A stretch of DNA of 64,000 nucleotides from an uncultured Bacteroides sp. (lineage in GTDB: Bacteria; Bacteroidota; Bacteroidia; Bacteroidales; Bacteroidaceae). Positions 35,557-44,398 of this stretch are shown in pieces; positions within the stretch are counted from its first letter, which is position 1, and each line of letters opens with the position of its first letter. The DNA lies in contig CAMWGU010000002.1 in assembly GCA_947173895.1 (NCBI GenBank), positions 17,426-81,425 of the forward strand, written 5' to 3'. The notes under the pieces were generated by a model. It was not told the origin of the DNA. It saw only the letters and a program-made list of their open reading frames with translations, and made no database searches. Made by a program: the position numbers and the translations under genes.

Positions 35557-36478
35557 TCTTTGTTTCCTCTTTTTGTCTGCGTAACCATTCTTCTTTTGTT
35601 CTTTTCCATCGCTTGTGGCTCCATAGCCAGCAGGAAGGATTTTCTTTTATCATTGTTTCCAGTTGGCGGGTGAACGTATCTGTCAGTTCATAGTCGGGGA
35701 TTTTTTTCACATCGTCGGCCAAAAGTCTGAACCGGCAGTGGTAATGCCCTCTTTTCACTCGTCTTATGTCTGCCATATAGACGATAGCGTCTACCTGTTT
35801 GCCTATTTTCTCCGTTCCTATAAACACGGGGGTGTCTTGATGCAGGAATTCTGTCCAGTGGTGTATGCTGTTCCATTTCGGACTTTGGTCCGAGATGAAT
35901 CCGATGATTGTTGGCTGTTGGGCACGTTTCAGTTCGATGATGCGCCGCAAGGTCTCCTTCATGGCGATGCATTCTCCGCCAAACCGGTTGCGCAGGCGCA
36001 GGAACAGTTTGTCGAAGGCTTTGTTTCTTAGCGGGTGATAGATTTGTCCGCACAAGATGTGTTGGGGAATCCAGTAGGGCAATGAGGCTACCCATTCCCA
36101 GTTGCAATAGTGTCCCAGATAGACAAAGCAGAAGTTCTTGTTTTTTTTCTCCATCGTGTGGACCATTTCGTCCACTCCTTCGAAAGTCATTCTTCGGACC
36201 AGTTGTTTTTTAGATATGGAAAGAAGCTTCAGTGTCTCGAACAGGTAGTCGCAGAAAAAGGCGTAGAACTGTTTTTCTATGCGGATGATTTCCGAAAGTT
36301 CTTTTTCAGGGAAAGAACGAACTAGGTTATTGCGGATTACCTCGCGCCGATAGCGTATGACGTAGTACATAGGGAAGAAAAGCAGGTCGGAAATGCAATA
36401 TAATGCCCGCAATGGTAGGAGCGATAGCAGATACCACAGAAAGAAAACGAGATTGTATGTCAGTTTTATTGCTCTCAT
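35543..36478 (-). CDS. Lipid A biosynthesis acyltransferase (LpxL/HtrB family)
   Basis: The 311-residue inner-membrane protein adds a secondary acyl chain to lipid A. A hydrophobic N-terminus ('LVFFLWYLLSLLPLRALY') is followed by the catalytic HX4E motif 'GHYCNWEWVASLPYW' (about residues 122-127), 'QIYHPLRNKAFDKLF' and 'GFISDQSPKWN'. It is the first gene of the six-gene minus-strand LPS operon and overlaps glf. Bacteroides lipid A is penta- or tetra-acylated, so a single late acyltransferase is expected. Confidence 0.92.
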   Translation of the reverse strand: MRAIKLTYNLVFFLWYLLSLLPLRALYCISDLLFFPMYYVIRYRREVIRNNLVRSFPEKELSEIIRIEKQFYAFFCDYLFETLKLLSISKKQLVRRMTFEGVDEMVHTMEKKNKNFCFVYLGHYCNWEWVASLPYWIPQHILCGQIYHPLRNKAFDKLFLRLRNRFGGECIAMKETLRRIIELKRAQQPTIIGFISDQSPKWNSIHHWTEFLHQDTPVFIGTEKIGKQVDAIVYMADIRRVKRGHYHCRFRLLADDVKKIPDYELTDTFTRQLETMIKENPSCWLWSHKRWKRTKEEWLRRQKEETKNEKV

Positions 36479-36731
36479 TATATGAATATTGATAAAAAGG
36501 GCATATTCCTTATATTTTAAAAGGCAAATCTATGTAAAGTTTTCCATTCGGCCAATTATTACCGGAGAAAAGATAGTTCCCGGCTGATTATTCCGTTACC
36601 TGCGGAGCCGATGGGATGCCGGACGGGTAAGTGTGCAAGCGATGGGAACGGTCTTTGTGATTATCGTGCCGAAATGCCGGTCATGCCATGATTATTCCCA
36701 ATCCGATGAGTCATTATTCGGCAAAAGTACC

Positions 36732-36739
36732 TACCTTTG
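36732..36739 (+). promoter_or_regulatory. -7 promoter box (TACCTTTG) of pdxB
   Basis: TACCTTTG lies 22 bases before the ATG at 36762 and inside the longer track ORF, so it supports the shorter pdxB start. Confidence 0.5.
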
Positions 36740-36761
36740 CTCCCAAGCAAGTTTTGGAAAG

Positions 36762-37781
36762 ATGAAAATAGTTGTAGACAATAAGATACCCTATATCCGG
36801 GAAGCAGTCGGGCAGATAGCCGATGAAGTGGTGTATTTGCCCGGTAATAGCTTTACTGCCGGGGATGTGCGGGATGCTGACGCGCTGGTGATTCGCACCC
36901 GTACCCGCTGCGACCGCGAGTTGCTGGAAGGAAGCAGGGTGAAGTTCATTGCCACGGCCACTATCGGTTTCGACCATATTGATGTGGATTATTGCCGCGA
37001 GGCGGGTATCGCGTGGCAAAACTGCCCCGGCTGCAATTCCGGCAGTGTGGAGCAATACCTGCGCTCGGTGTTGCTGCTGCTGAAACGGCGGAAAGGGCTG
37101 AAGCTGGAAGATGCCTGTCTGGGCATTGTGGGGGCCGGGCATGTGGGAAGCCGCATTCATCAGATGGCCCGTTCGTTGGGCATGCGGGTGCTGCTGAACG
37201 ATCCTCCGCGTGCCGACCGGGGAGAGGAAGGCTTTGTCGACCTGTCCGTACTGTCGCGTCAGTGTGACGTGATTACGTTCCATACTCCGCTGAACAGGAC
37301 CGGACGATATAACACGTTTCATCTGGCAGATACGGAATTCTTTGCCGGTTTGCAGCGCATGCCGTTTATTGTCAACACTTCCCGTGGAGAAGTAGTCGAC
37401 ACTGCGGCCCTGCTTGATGCATTGGACAAGGGCATGGTCGGCGATGCGATTATCGACACATGGGAGAATGAACCGGATATTCATCGCGAATTGTTGCAGA
37501 GGGTGTTTTTAGGAACGCCTCATATCGCCGGTTATTCGGCCGACGGCAAGTCGAACGCCACCCGGATGGCGCTGGAAGCGATTTGCGACTTTTTCCATAT
37601 ACAGGCCGATTTTGAGATTGTGCCGCCCGATTTGCCTTATGCGGTTTATGCTTCCGATCCCGAAGAAGCCTTCCTTCAGGTGTACGACCCGACTCGCGAC
37701 AGCGATGCGTTGAAACAGCATCCCGAAGCGTTCGAACAGTTGCGGGGAGATTATCCGTTGAGGCGCGAAATAGCTTTCTGA
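36762..37781 (+). CDS. pdxB: 4-phosphoerythronate dehydrogenase
   Basis: The 339-residue NAD-dependent 2-hydroxyacid dehydrogenase performs the second step of DXP-dependent pyridoxal phosphate synthesis. The N-terminus 'MKIVVDNKIPYIREAV' is typical. The Rossmann motif is 'GIVGAGHVGSRIHQMA', the catalytic Arg is in 'VNTSRGEVVDTAAL', and the Glu/His pair lies around 'TWENEPDIH' and 'TPHIAGYSADGK'. A PdxB-specific C-terminal dimerisation domain (about 270-339) follows. The track start at 36633 precedes the -7 box and is rejected. Confidence 0.94.
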   Translation: MKIVVDNKIPYIREAVGQIADEVVYLPGNSFTAGDVRDADALVIRTRTRCDRELLEGSRVKFIATATIGFDHIDVDYCREAGIAWQNCPGCNSGSVEQYLRSVLLLLKRRKGLKLEDACLGIVGAGHVGSRIHQMARSLGMRVLLNDPPRADRGEEGFVDLSVLSRQCDVITFHTPLNRTGRYNTFHLADTEFFAGLQRMPFIVNTSRGEVVDTAALLDALDKGMVGDAIIDTWENEPDIHRELLQRVFLGTPHIAGYSADGKSNATRMALEAICDFFHIQADFEIVPPDLPYAVYASDPEEAFLQVYDPTRDSDALKQHPEAFEQLRGDYPLRREIAF

Positions 37782-37840
37782 ACACGCTTTGTTCCTCTAC
37801 CTCCTTGGTATATCGTACATTGGGACCGGCCTTGCAGAGT

Positions 37841-37923
37841 GTCGGGCCCCGGCGCCCGACCAAGCCTTTGCGTGCCGATGTGTAAGCCCTTGAAGGCGGC
37901 AGTAGAAGGAAACCGCCTTCAAG
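37841..37923. repeat. Two GC-rich hairpins between pdxB and purN
   Basis: GTCGGGC/GCCCGAC (37841-37860, 6-base loop) and CTTGAAGGCGG/CCGCCTTCAAG (37889-37923, 13-base loop) are perfect inverted repeats. Neither is followed by a T-tract on the + strand. Both lie in a 268-base gap between convergent genes. Confidence 0.55.
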
Positions 37924-38049
37924 AGCTTAGGTTACGGCAGGAAACGGGCTGTATGACAGTGAACAGGAACATGACTTCTCCGATGCCGGCACCGGCCGGT
38001 CGGCCGATGTCGGTTTGGCGGCTTGGCTTGTTCGGTTCGTCAAAGCAGC

Positions 38050-38652
38050 TCATCCGGCCGAAGTGGCCGATATGTGTGGAGCAGGGCCGCCATCCGACAG
38101 GACTTTTTCAATCACCCGGGGGAAATGCTCGTATTCCAGCTGATGCACCTTTGCGGCCAGTGTCTGCGGTGTGTCGTGGGGCAGCACGGGGCAAGCGGCT
38201 TGAAACAGGATACCCCCTTCGTCGTAGCGTTCATTAATGTAGTGTATAGTGATGCCGCTCTCTTTCTCGCCGGCGGCCAGCACAGCTTCGTGTACCCGTG
38301 TGCCATACATTCCTTTGCCACCGAACCGGGGAAGAAGTGAAGGATGAATATTTACTATTTTATTCGGATAATCATGCAGAATGTCGTCGGGCACCTTTAA
38401 AAGGAACCCCGCCAGTACGATAAAGCCGATGTGATGTCGGCGAAGAGCCTCGAGCGCCAAGCCGGAGGTAAATCCTTGCGGTGTGATGACGACCGACGGA
38501 ACCCCCAGTCTTTCAGCCCGCTTTAGCACGCCAGCTTGTGTTTTATTGGCGATGACCAACGCTATTTCCGCGGTTCTTTTCTCTGCAAAATACCGGATAA
38601 TTCTTTCGGCGTTTGTTCCTTCTCCTGAGGCCAGGATTGCTATTTTTTTCAT
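38050..38652 (-). CDS. purN: Phosphoribosylglycinamide formyltransferase
   Basis: The 200-residue enzyme transfers a formyl group from 10-formyl-THF to GAR in purine synthesis. The N-terminus 'KKIAILASGEGTNAERI' holds the phosphate-binding loop. The catalytic Asn-His region is 'KIVNIHPSLLPRFGGKGMYG', and the Asp is in 'YINERYDEGGILFQ'. The track start at 38706 adds 18 unsupported residues; ATG at 38652 gives the canonical start. It is divergent from acpP. Confidence 0.95.
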   Translation of the reverse strand: MKKIAILASGEGTNAERIIRYFAEKRTAEIALVIANKTQAGVLKRAERLGVPSVVITPQGFTSGLALEALRRHHIGFIVLAGFLLKVPDDILHDYPNKIVNIHPSLLPRFGGKGMYGTRVHEAVLAAGEKESGITIHYINERYDEGGILFQAACPVLPHDTPQTLAAKVHQLEYEHFPRVIEKVLSDGGPAPHISATSAG

Positions 38653-38721
38653 AATAACGCGTATATTTGGTGCACATAAAACAAAAAAATGTGCAAAATT
38701 TTGCATTTATTTGCCCGAATA

Positions 38722-38753
38722 TTTGCTCAGGCCAAGAAATATTTATTCCTTTG
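38722..38753 (+). promoter_or_regulatory. Promoter of the acpP-fabF-rnc operon
   Basis: TTTG at 38722-38725, a 20-base spacer and TTCCTTTG at 38746-38753 (one mismatch to TAnnTTTG) lie about 50 bases before acpP. Confidence 0.5.
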
Positions 38754-38805
38754 CAACCGCAAAGAAAATAAAATAATTCAATTTATTAACTAAAAAATTA
38801 AAGTT

Positions 38806-39042
38806 ATGTCTGAAATTGCATCAAGAGTAAAAGCAATCATTGTTGATAAATTAGGTGTAGAAGAATCAGAAGTTACAACAGAAGCAAGCTTCACTAACGA
38901 TCTGGGAGCCGATTCACTGGATACTGTAGAGCTGATTATGGAATTCGAAAAAGAATTCGGTATCTCTATCCCCGATGATCAAGCTGAGAAAATTGGAACA
39001 GTAGGCGATGCCGTTTCTTATATCGAAGCTAACGCTAAGTAA
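38806..39042 (+). CDS. acpP: Acyl carrier protein
   Basis: The 78-residue acidic four-helix protein carries growing fatty acids on phosphopantetheine attached to Ser37 in '[16 protein letters not shown]'. Length and sequence are typical of the primary-metabolism AcpP. It lies 18 bases upstream of fabF, the usual Bacteroides order, in a short operon with rnc. Confidence 0.98.
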   Translation: MSEIASRVKAIIVDKLGVEESEVTTEASFTNDLGADSLDTVELIMEFEKEFGISIPDDQAEKIGTVGDAVSYIEANAK

Positions 39043-39060
39043 TTATCCCTATTTTATAAT

Positions 39061-40326
39061 ATGGAATTAAAAAGAGTAGTAGTAACAGGTCTTGGTGCTC
39101 TTACTCCGGTGGGTAACAATGTTGCAGAAACATGGGAAAGCCTGGTGAAGGGAGTAAGCGGAGCAGGACCTATTACTCATTTCGATGCGTCTAAATTTAA
39201 GACCCAGTTTGCATGTGAGGTGAAAGGCTTCAACGGAGCCGATTTCATCGACCGCAAGGAGGTGCGCAAGATGGATTTGTATACACAGTATGCCATCGTA
39301 GCAGCCAAAGAGGCGATTGCAGACTCGGCGATGGACCTCGAAAAAGAAGATTTGAATAAGATCGGTGTAATCTACGGAGTTGGTATCGGCGGTATTCATA
39401 CCTTTGAGGATGAAGTGTTGGGCTATGCTCAGATAAAAGATACCATCGGACCCAAGTTCAGTCCGTTTTTTATTCCGAAAATGATAGCTGATATTGCAGC
39501 GGGACAAATTTCCATCATGTATGGATTCCATGGTCCTAACTTTACAACAACCTCTGCATGTGCATCTTCGTCCAATGCCATTGCCGATGCGTTTAACTAT
39601 ATCCGTTTGGGTAAAGCGAACGTCATTGTGACCGGTGGTGCCGAAGCTGCTATCTTCCCGGCCGGTGTAGGCGGATTCAATGCCATGCATGCTTTGTCTA
39701 CCCGCAATGATGATCCGCAACGTGCGTCACGCCCGTTCAGCGCAAGTCGCGACGGTTTCGTCATGGGAGAAGGAGCAGGCTGTCTGATTTTGGAGGAACT
39801 GGAACATGCCAAGGCGCGCGGAGCCAAAATTTATGCCGAGTTGGCCGGTGTAGGTGCATCTGCCGATGCTTATCACCTGACAGCTTCTCATCCGGAAGGG
39901 TTGGGAGCGAAACTGGTCATGCTGAATGCGCTGGAGGATGCGGAACTGAAGCCGGAAGATATTGACTATATCAATGTACATGGTACCTCTACTCCGGTGG
40001 GTGATGTCTCAGAGGCAAAAGCCATCAAGGAAGTGTTTGGTGACCATGCTTATAAGTTGAATATCAGTTCTACTAAGTCTATGACAGGCCACTTGTTGGG
40101 AGCTGCCGGTGCAGTAGAAGCCATTGCCAGTGTGCTGGCGGTGAAGAATGATATTGTTCCACCTACTATCAATCACGAAGAAGGAGATAACGATGAGAAT
40201 GTCGATTATGATTTGAACTTTACGTTCAACGTGGCTCAAAAGCGTACCGTAAATGCCGCATTGAGCAACACCTTCGGTTTTGGTGGGCATAACGCATGTG
40301 TAATCGTTAAAAAATATGCTGAATAA
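39061..40326 (+). CDS. fabF: Beta-ketoacyl-ACP synthase II
   Basis: The 421-residue condensing enzyme elongates acyl-ACP with malonyl-ACP. The active-site Cys is in 'TTSACASSSNAIADA' (about residue 166), and the two histidines are in 'NVHGTSTPVGD' (about 307) and 'SMTGHLLGAAGAVEAI' (about 343). The Lys before the second His is in 'ISSTKSMTGH'. The length matches FabF. It sits between acpP and rnc, with only 2 bases to the rnc start. Confidence 0.97.
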   Translation: MELKRVVVTGLGALTPVGNNVAETWESLVKGVSGAGPITHFDASKFKTQFACEVKGFNGADFIDRKEVRKMDLYTQYAIVAAKEAIADSAMDLEKEDLNKIGVIYGVGIGGIHTFEDEVLGYAQIKDTIGPKFSPFFIPKMIADIAAGQISIMYGFHGPNFTTTSACASSSNAIADAFNYIRLGKANVIVTGGAEAAIFPAGVGGFNAMHALSTRNDDPQRASRPFSASRDGFVMGEGAGCLILEELEHAKARGAKIYAELAGVGASADAYHLTASHPEGLGAKLVMLNALEDAELKPEDIDYINVHGTSTPVGDVSEAKAIKEVFGDHAYKLNISSTKSMTGHLLGAAGAVEAIASVLAVKNDIVPPTINHEEGDNDENVDYDLNFTFNVAQKRTVNAALSNTFGFGGHNACVIVKKYAE

Positions 40327-40328
40327 TC

Positions 40329-41240
40329 GTGTTTAGCAATATCAAAGATAGGATAAGGCTTCTTTTTCGCAAGGATAAGGAGTCTTATCTTCGTTTTTAT
40401 AGGATGCTTGGTTTCTATCCTAGAGACATCAGCGTCTATGAACAGGCTTTGCTTCACAAATCCTTATCGGTGAAGTCTGACAAGGGGCGCTTGCTTAATA
40501 ACGAGCGTCTGGAATTCTTGGGAGATGCCATTTTGGATGCTGTGGTGGCGGATATTGTCTATAAGAAGTTTGAGGGGAAACGTGAAGGTTTCTTGACGAA
40601 TACGCGTTCGAAGATCGTGCAGCGCGAAACACTGAACCGGGTGGCTGTAGAGATAGGGCTGGATAAGCTGATCAAGTATACTGCTCGCCAGTCTTCCCAC
40701 AACAGTTATATGTGTGGCAACGCTTTTGAGGCGCTGGTCGGAGCCATTTATTTGGACAGGGGGTATCGTGCCTGCAAGTATTTTATGGAACATCGTATCA
40801 TCGGCCCTTATTTGGATTTGGAGAAGATTTCGCGCAAGGAGGTGAACTTCAAGTCAAAGTTGATAGAATGGAGCCAGAAGAACCGTTTCGAGGTTGCTTT
40901 TGAGCTGGTTACTCAGTCGCACGACCAGGAGTATAGTCCTACTTTCGAGAGTGAAGTCCTGGTGGAAGGTATCTCGGGAGGAAGAGGAACCGGTTATTCC
41001 AAGAAGGAGTCGCAGCAAATGGCTGCGCGTGTAACTTTGGGTAAAATCAAGAAGAAATCCGAATTTCTAGAGCGTATTTTGGCGGCTAAGGCTGCTCGTG
41101 AACAAGTAGCGGAAGAGGTCTTGCCTTCAAACAACCGAGAAGTGCCTGTTGTTGTCTTGCAGGAGGAAATCTCAAAGTCGGAACTGCACGAGCGGATTAT
41201 CAGCGAGGCGGAGGAAGCTGCCTTTAGCGGAACTGTTTAG
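40329..41240 (+). CDS. rnc: Ribonuclease III
   Basis: The 303-residue double-strand-specific endonuclease has an N-terminal RNase III domain with the signature 'NERLEFLGDAILDAVVADI'. The second acidic site is in 'GNAFEALVGAIYLDRGY'. A dsRNA-binding domain ('FKSKLIEWSQKNRFEVAFEL') is followed by a C-terminal extension of about 60 residues that E. coli Rnc (226) lacks. Translation starts at GTG, two bases after the fabF stop, so it is probably coupled to fabF. It processes rRNA precursors and regulatory RNAs. Confidence 0.95.
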   Translation: MFSNIKDRIRLLFRKDKESYLRFYRMLGFYPRDISVYEQALLHKSLSVKSDKGRLLNNERLEFLGDAILDAVVADIVYKKFEGKREGFLTNTRSKIVQRETLNRVAVEIGLDKLIKYTARQSSHNSYMCGNAFEALVGAIYLDRGYRACKYFMEHRIIGPYLDLEKISRKEVNFKSKLIEWSQKNRFEVAFELVTQSHDQEYSPTFESEVLVEGISGGRGTGYSKKESQQMAARVTLGKIKKKSEFLERILAAKAAREQVAEEVLPSNNREVPVVVLQEEISKSELHERIISEAEEAAFSGTV

Positions 41241-41395
41241 TTTGGCACATGAAACTTTTTCAGCCATTTCTTTTTGAAGCCGTTTCTTTTTGATAGATAT
41301 TTCCAGACGCGATGACCCGGATTAATGAAGAATCCGTATTTATCCGTGTCATTTCGCGTTGTGGTGTGTCAGGCCGGTTGCTGGCACTTGTTTTT

Positions 41396-42949
41396 TTAGA
41401 TCTCGTCTGGCCATGGACAGGGTTTTCCGGTGGCCTTGAATGTGGGGCGTTGTCCATCGGTAGCCCTCAGGTAGTTTCCCAGTTCTTTTGAAAGTCGTTT
41501 CACAATATCGGGGTGTCTTTCGGCTACATTGTTCTTTTCGCTGATATCTTCAGGGATGTTGAACAGTTCTTTTTTGCCGGTGTCATAATAGTAAATCAGT
41601 TTCCATTCGTCTTTTCGGATGGCACAGTTCAGGTTGATACCTGGTCCGTCGTTGCCCCATATATTGGGGAAGTTCCACACCAGTGCTCGCCCTTTCGAAG
41701 GGTCTCCGGTTTCTTTCAAGAGTGGCATAAAACTGATTCCGTCTATGGGGCTGGCGGTTTTATATTTCTGTATGCCTGCCATTTCGAGCAGGGTAGGATA
41801 GAAATCTTCTATCATGATATAGCGGTCACAACGGGTGTCTGGCCTGACTACTCCCGGCCAGCTTACAATCATGGGCTCGCGTATTCCACCTTCGTACAGC
41901 GAGCCTTTGCCGCTGTTGAGCGGATAGTTTTGAGTGTGGATTTGTCCGTCGCGCCATCCGGGATCGGACGCCAGTCCGCCATTGTCGCTCATAAAGATGA
42001 CAATTGTATTGTCGGCTTCGTCGTTTTTCTCCAGCCAGTCCATCAGGTCGCCCAGGCTTTTGTCCATTCCTTCTATCAGTGAGGCATAGGCTGCTTCTTT
42101 GTCGCTTAGTCCTTTTCGGACGTATTTGGGAAAGAAGCGCATGTCTTTGTCTATAGGGATGTGGATGGCATAATGTGCCATGTATAAGTAGAAAGGTTGG
42201 TTGTACTTTTTGGCCTTGTCCAGTGCTTTGATGGCTTCGCGCGTTAGTGCTTCGGTGGCGAAGATACCGGTTCCCCAGTAATTTTCGAGTCCAGGGATAG
42301 ACATCAGCGAGTAAGGCTTTCCGTCACGAGTGTGTCCGTAGTTTCGTTCGCTCAGGTAGGTGGCCAGTCCGCCGGCGGCATGGCCGGCAATATTCACTTC
42401 GAATCCCCAGTGCGTAGGGTTTTCTCCCGGAGTGTCGATGGAGCCGAAATGTGCTTTGCCGCAGTGGATGGTGTGATAACCGTTTTGTCTGAGCAATTCG
42501 ACGAAGGAAGTCCCGACAAAAGTGTTGGGTGTTCCTGTCACTTGGCTTACTCCATTGTAGTTCCAGTCGGGTGCTTCTATCGTGTCGCTAGGTCGGTCGG
42601 TGGTCTTGTTTTTTTCAAGCGTCCAGTTGGTTACCCGATGGCGTGTATTGTTGGCACCCGTTATCAGACTGCAACGGGTGGCTGAGCTGATGTTGCAGGC
42701 ATAGGCTTGTGTAAACATCATGCCTTTTTGGGCCAACCGTTCCATGTTGGGCGTTTCATAAGCCTCGTTGTAATGGGTCTTTTGTGTCCAGAAAGGCAAT
42801 GATGTGTCCTGCCAACCCATATCGTCCACCATGAATAGGATGATGTTGGGCCGTTGTTCTGTTGCTTTCGCCGGCATTTTCTCTTTTGCCTGTGCAGAGG
42901 CTCCTGCCAATGAGGCGAGAACGAAAGATAAAAGTGTGTTTTTATTCAT
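41396..42949 (-). CDS. Secreted sulfatase (S-type sulfatase family)
   Basis: The 517-residue exported enzyme has a signal peptide ending 'GASAQA'. The metal-binding 'NIILFMVDDMGWQD' opens the sulfatase fold. The formylglycine motif is serine-type, 'NISSATRCSLITG' (about residues 84-96), so activation needs an anaerobic sulfatase-maturating enzyme not encoded here. Later ligands are in 'IVIFMSDNGGLAS' and 'LYEGGIREPMIVSWPG'. It likely removes sulfate from mucin-type or other host glycans. It is 35 bases downstream of the GH29 gene in a two-gene operon. Confidence 0.92.
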   Translation of the reverse strand: MNKNTLLSFVLASLAGASAQAKEKMPAKATEQRPNIILFMVDDMGWQDTSLPFWTQKTHYNEAYETPNMERLAQKGMMFTQAYACNISSATRCSLITGANNTRHRVTNWTLEKNKTTDRPSDTIEAPDWNYNGVSQVTGTPNTFVGTSFVELLRQNGYHTIHCGKAHFGSIDTPGENPTHWGFEVNIAGHAAGGLATYLSERNYGHTRDGKPYSLMSIPGLENYWGTGIFATEALTREAIKALDKAKKYNQPFYLYMAHYAIHIPIDKDMRFFPKYVRKGLSDKEAAYASLIEGMDKSLGDLMDWLEKNDEADNTIVIFMSDNGGLASDPGWRDGQIHTQNYPLNSGKGSLYEGGIREPMIVSWPGVVRPDTRCDRYIMIEDFYPTLLEMAGIQKYKTASPIDGISFMPLLKETGDPSKGRALVWNFPNIWGNDGPGINLNCAIRKDEWKLIYYYDTGKKELFNIPEDISEKNNVAERHPDIVKRLSKELGNYLRATDGQRPTFKATGKPCPWPDEI

Positions 42950-42984
42950 ATTGGCTGGTTTAATGGATTATTTTTCTTGATTCT

Positions 42985-44370
42985 TTATTTGAGAGTTACG
43001 CCATAAGCACTGAAATTGATAATATCGGGTAAGGCGATGGACCGGGTTACGGTCAGGCGCAATGCAGTAGTTTCTATCGGTTCAAAGCTCTCAATGCGTT
43101 TGTTTCCCACTGATTCTCCGGAACACATAGTTTGCCACTTTCCGTCGATCTTTGCTTCTATCTTGTATTGGCGTATTCTTTCTCCTTTTGCAATGTCTTC
43201 TTGGATGATGCAATAATTAACTGGCTGTTTTTTATTCAGATTCAGTGTAAGGCTTTTCTTTTGGCCTTTGGTCTCGGCTAGTGGAGTGCCAAAACGGCGG
43301 TTTATTTCTTCTCCCCATTCTTTCAGACGTTGTTCGTCACCAGCTGGCAGTAACCCCTCAGGGTCGGGAGTAAGCCCTATGATAAGTGTGGCATTGCGTC
43401 CTACCGATTTTTCATACATATCCATCAATGTTGGCAAAGGATATATATTGTTTTCGTCATCGGGTTCCCAAAACCATTCATGACGGCCATTGGCGCCACG
43501 TAAGGGGCTGTCTGCCATGGCAGGCACCCAATATTTGCCTTCGGGATCGCCTTGTTTTAATAATTCTATCTGCTTTTTTTGGCTTTCTACTTGTTTATGG
43601 TGTGAGCAAGGAACAGGAAAAGTGGACCAGCAGGGATATCCTACGGTTCCTGATTCGGATCCTCCCCAACGGAAATCCGCACGGTCTATGTTGTGATAGA
43701 ACAGGCAGTTTGGCTGATATTTGTTGACGATAGGTTCAACATCGGGACCATCTCCTCGTGGGTCATCTGCTCCGCCATCAAACCAGATCATGTATAAATC
43801 TCCGTATCGGGTGCAAAGCTCTTCTACCATTTTCTCGCAAAAGCGTTTATACCATGCTTGTCGGTTGGCTGCAAATTCCCCATCGCCAGTTACCTTAAAA
43901 TTGTGTATTCCCAAGAGTGAGTTCCAACGGATACCTACGTAGATGCCTGGCTGGATGCCATACTTGCGGCAAGAGTTGACAAAATCGCGGACTAGGTCTC
44001 CTTTTCCGTCACGCCATTTTATGGCTTTCAGGCAGTAAGGGTTTACGTCACTTTGCCATAACCCAAAGCCGGTTTCATGAGTGGCTGTAAGTACGGCGAA
44101 TTTACATCCTGCTGCTTTAGCTGCTGCTATCCATTGATCAGTATTCAAATTCGTAGGATTGAAAATATTGTAATCTTCAATGGGGTTGAGCCGGTTATTA
44201 CCCTGCCCGTAGCGGATGCCGTCAAAAACATGAAGGTCATAATGGAATACGGCTCCCATTTCTGCTTTGTGCCATTTCAGTTGATGTGGTTTAGGGACAA
44301 TGATTTCCGGTTGTGTAAAGCCTAATACATAATTCATCAGAAAGATGATGAAAATACAGAGTCTTTTCAT
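42985..44370 (-). CDS. Alpha-L-fucosidase (GH29), secreted
   Basis: The 461-residue exported enzyme has an N-terminal signal peptide ('IFIIFLMNYVLGFTQ'). The GH29 barrel shows 'WHKAEMGAVFHYDLHVFDG', 'CKFAVLTATHETGFGLW' and the nucleophile Asp in 'LYMIWFDGGADD' near residue 196. A C-terminal beta-sandwich of discoidin (F5/8) type ends 'RLTVTRSIALPDIINFSAYG'. It hydrolyses terminal alpha-fucose and pairs with the downstream sulfatase, which suggests sulfated, fucosylated mucin glycans. No SusCD or regulator is adjacent. Confidence 0.9.
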   Translation of the reverse strand: MKRLCIFIIFLMNYVLGFTQPEIIVPKPHQLKWHKAEMGAVFHYDLHVFDGIRYGQGNNRLNPIEDYNIFNPTNLNTDQWIAAAKAAGCKFAVLTATHETGFGLWQSDVNPYCLKAIKWRDGKGDLVRDFVNSCRKYGIQPGIYVGIRWNSLLGIHNFKVTGDGEFAANRQAWYKRFCEKMVEELCTRYGDLYMIWFDGGADDPRGDGPDVEPIVNKYQPNCLFYHNIDRADFRWGGSESGTVGYPCWSTFPVPCSHHKQVESQKKQIELLKQGDPEGKYWVPAMADSPLRGANGRHEWFWEPDDENNIYPLPTLMDMYEKSVGRNATLIIGLTPDPEGLLPAGDEQRLKEWGEEINRRFGTPLAETKGQKKSLTLNLNKKQPVNYCIIQEDIAKGERIRQYKIEAKIDGKWQTMCSGESVGNKRIESFEPIETTALRLTVTRSIALPDIINFSAYGVTLK

Positions 44371-44398
44371 GAGTTATAAATTTAAGAATATGTTTTTC

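Noticed and set aside
36479-36731. Possible riboswitch before pdxB
   Set aside because: The region has GC-rich stretches but I could not match any conserved aptamer core, and it lies upstream of the predicted promoter.
36633-36761. Upstream 43-codon extension of pdxB
   Set aside because: It contains the -7 box and is absent from the PdxB family; ATG 36762 fits.
37839-38237. 132-codon + ORF between pdxB and purN
   Set aside because: It crosses two hairpins and overlaps purN antisense; Pro/Arg-rich low-information sequence.
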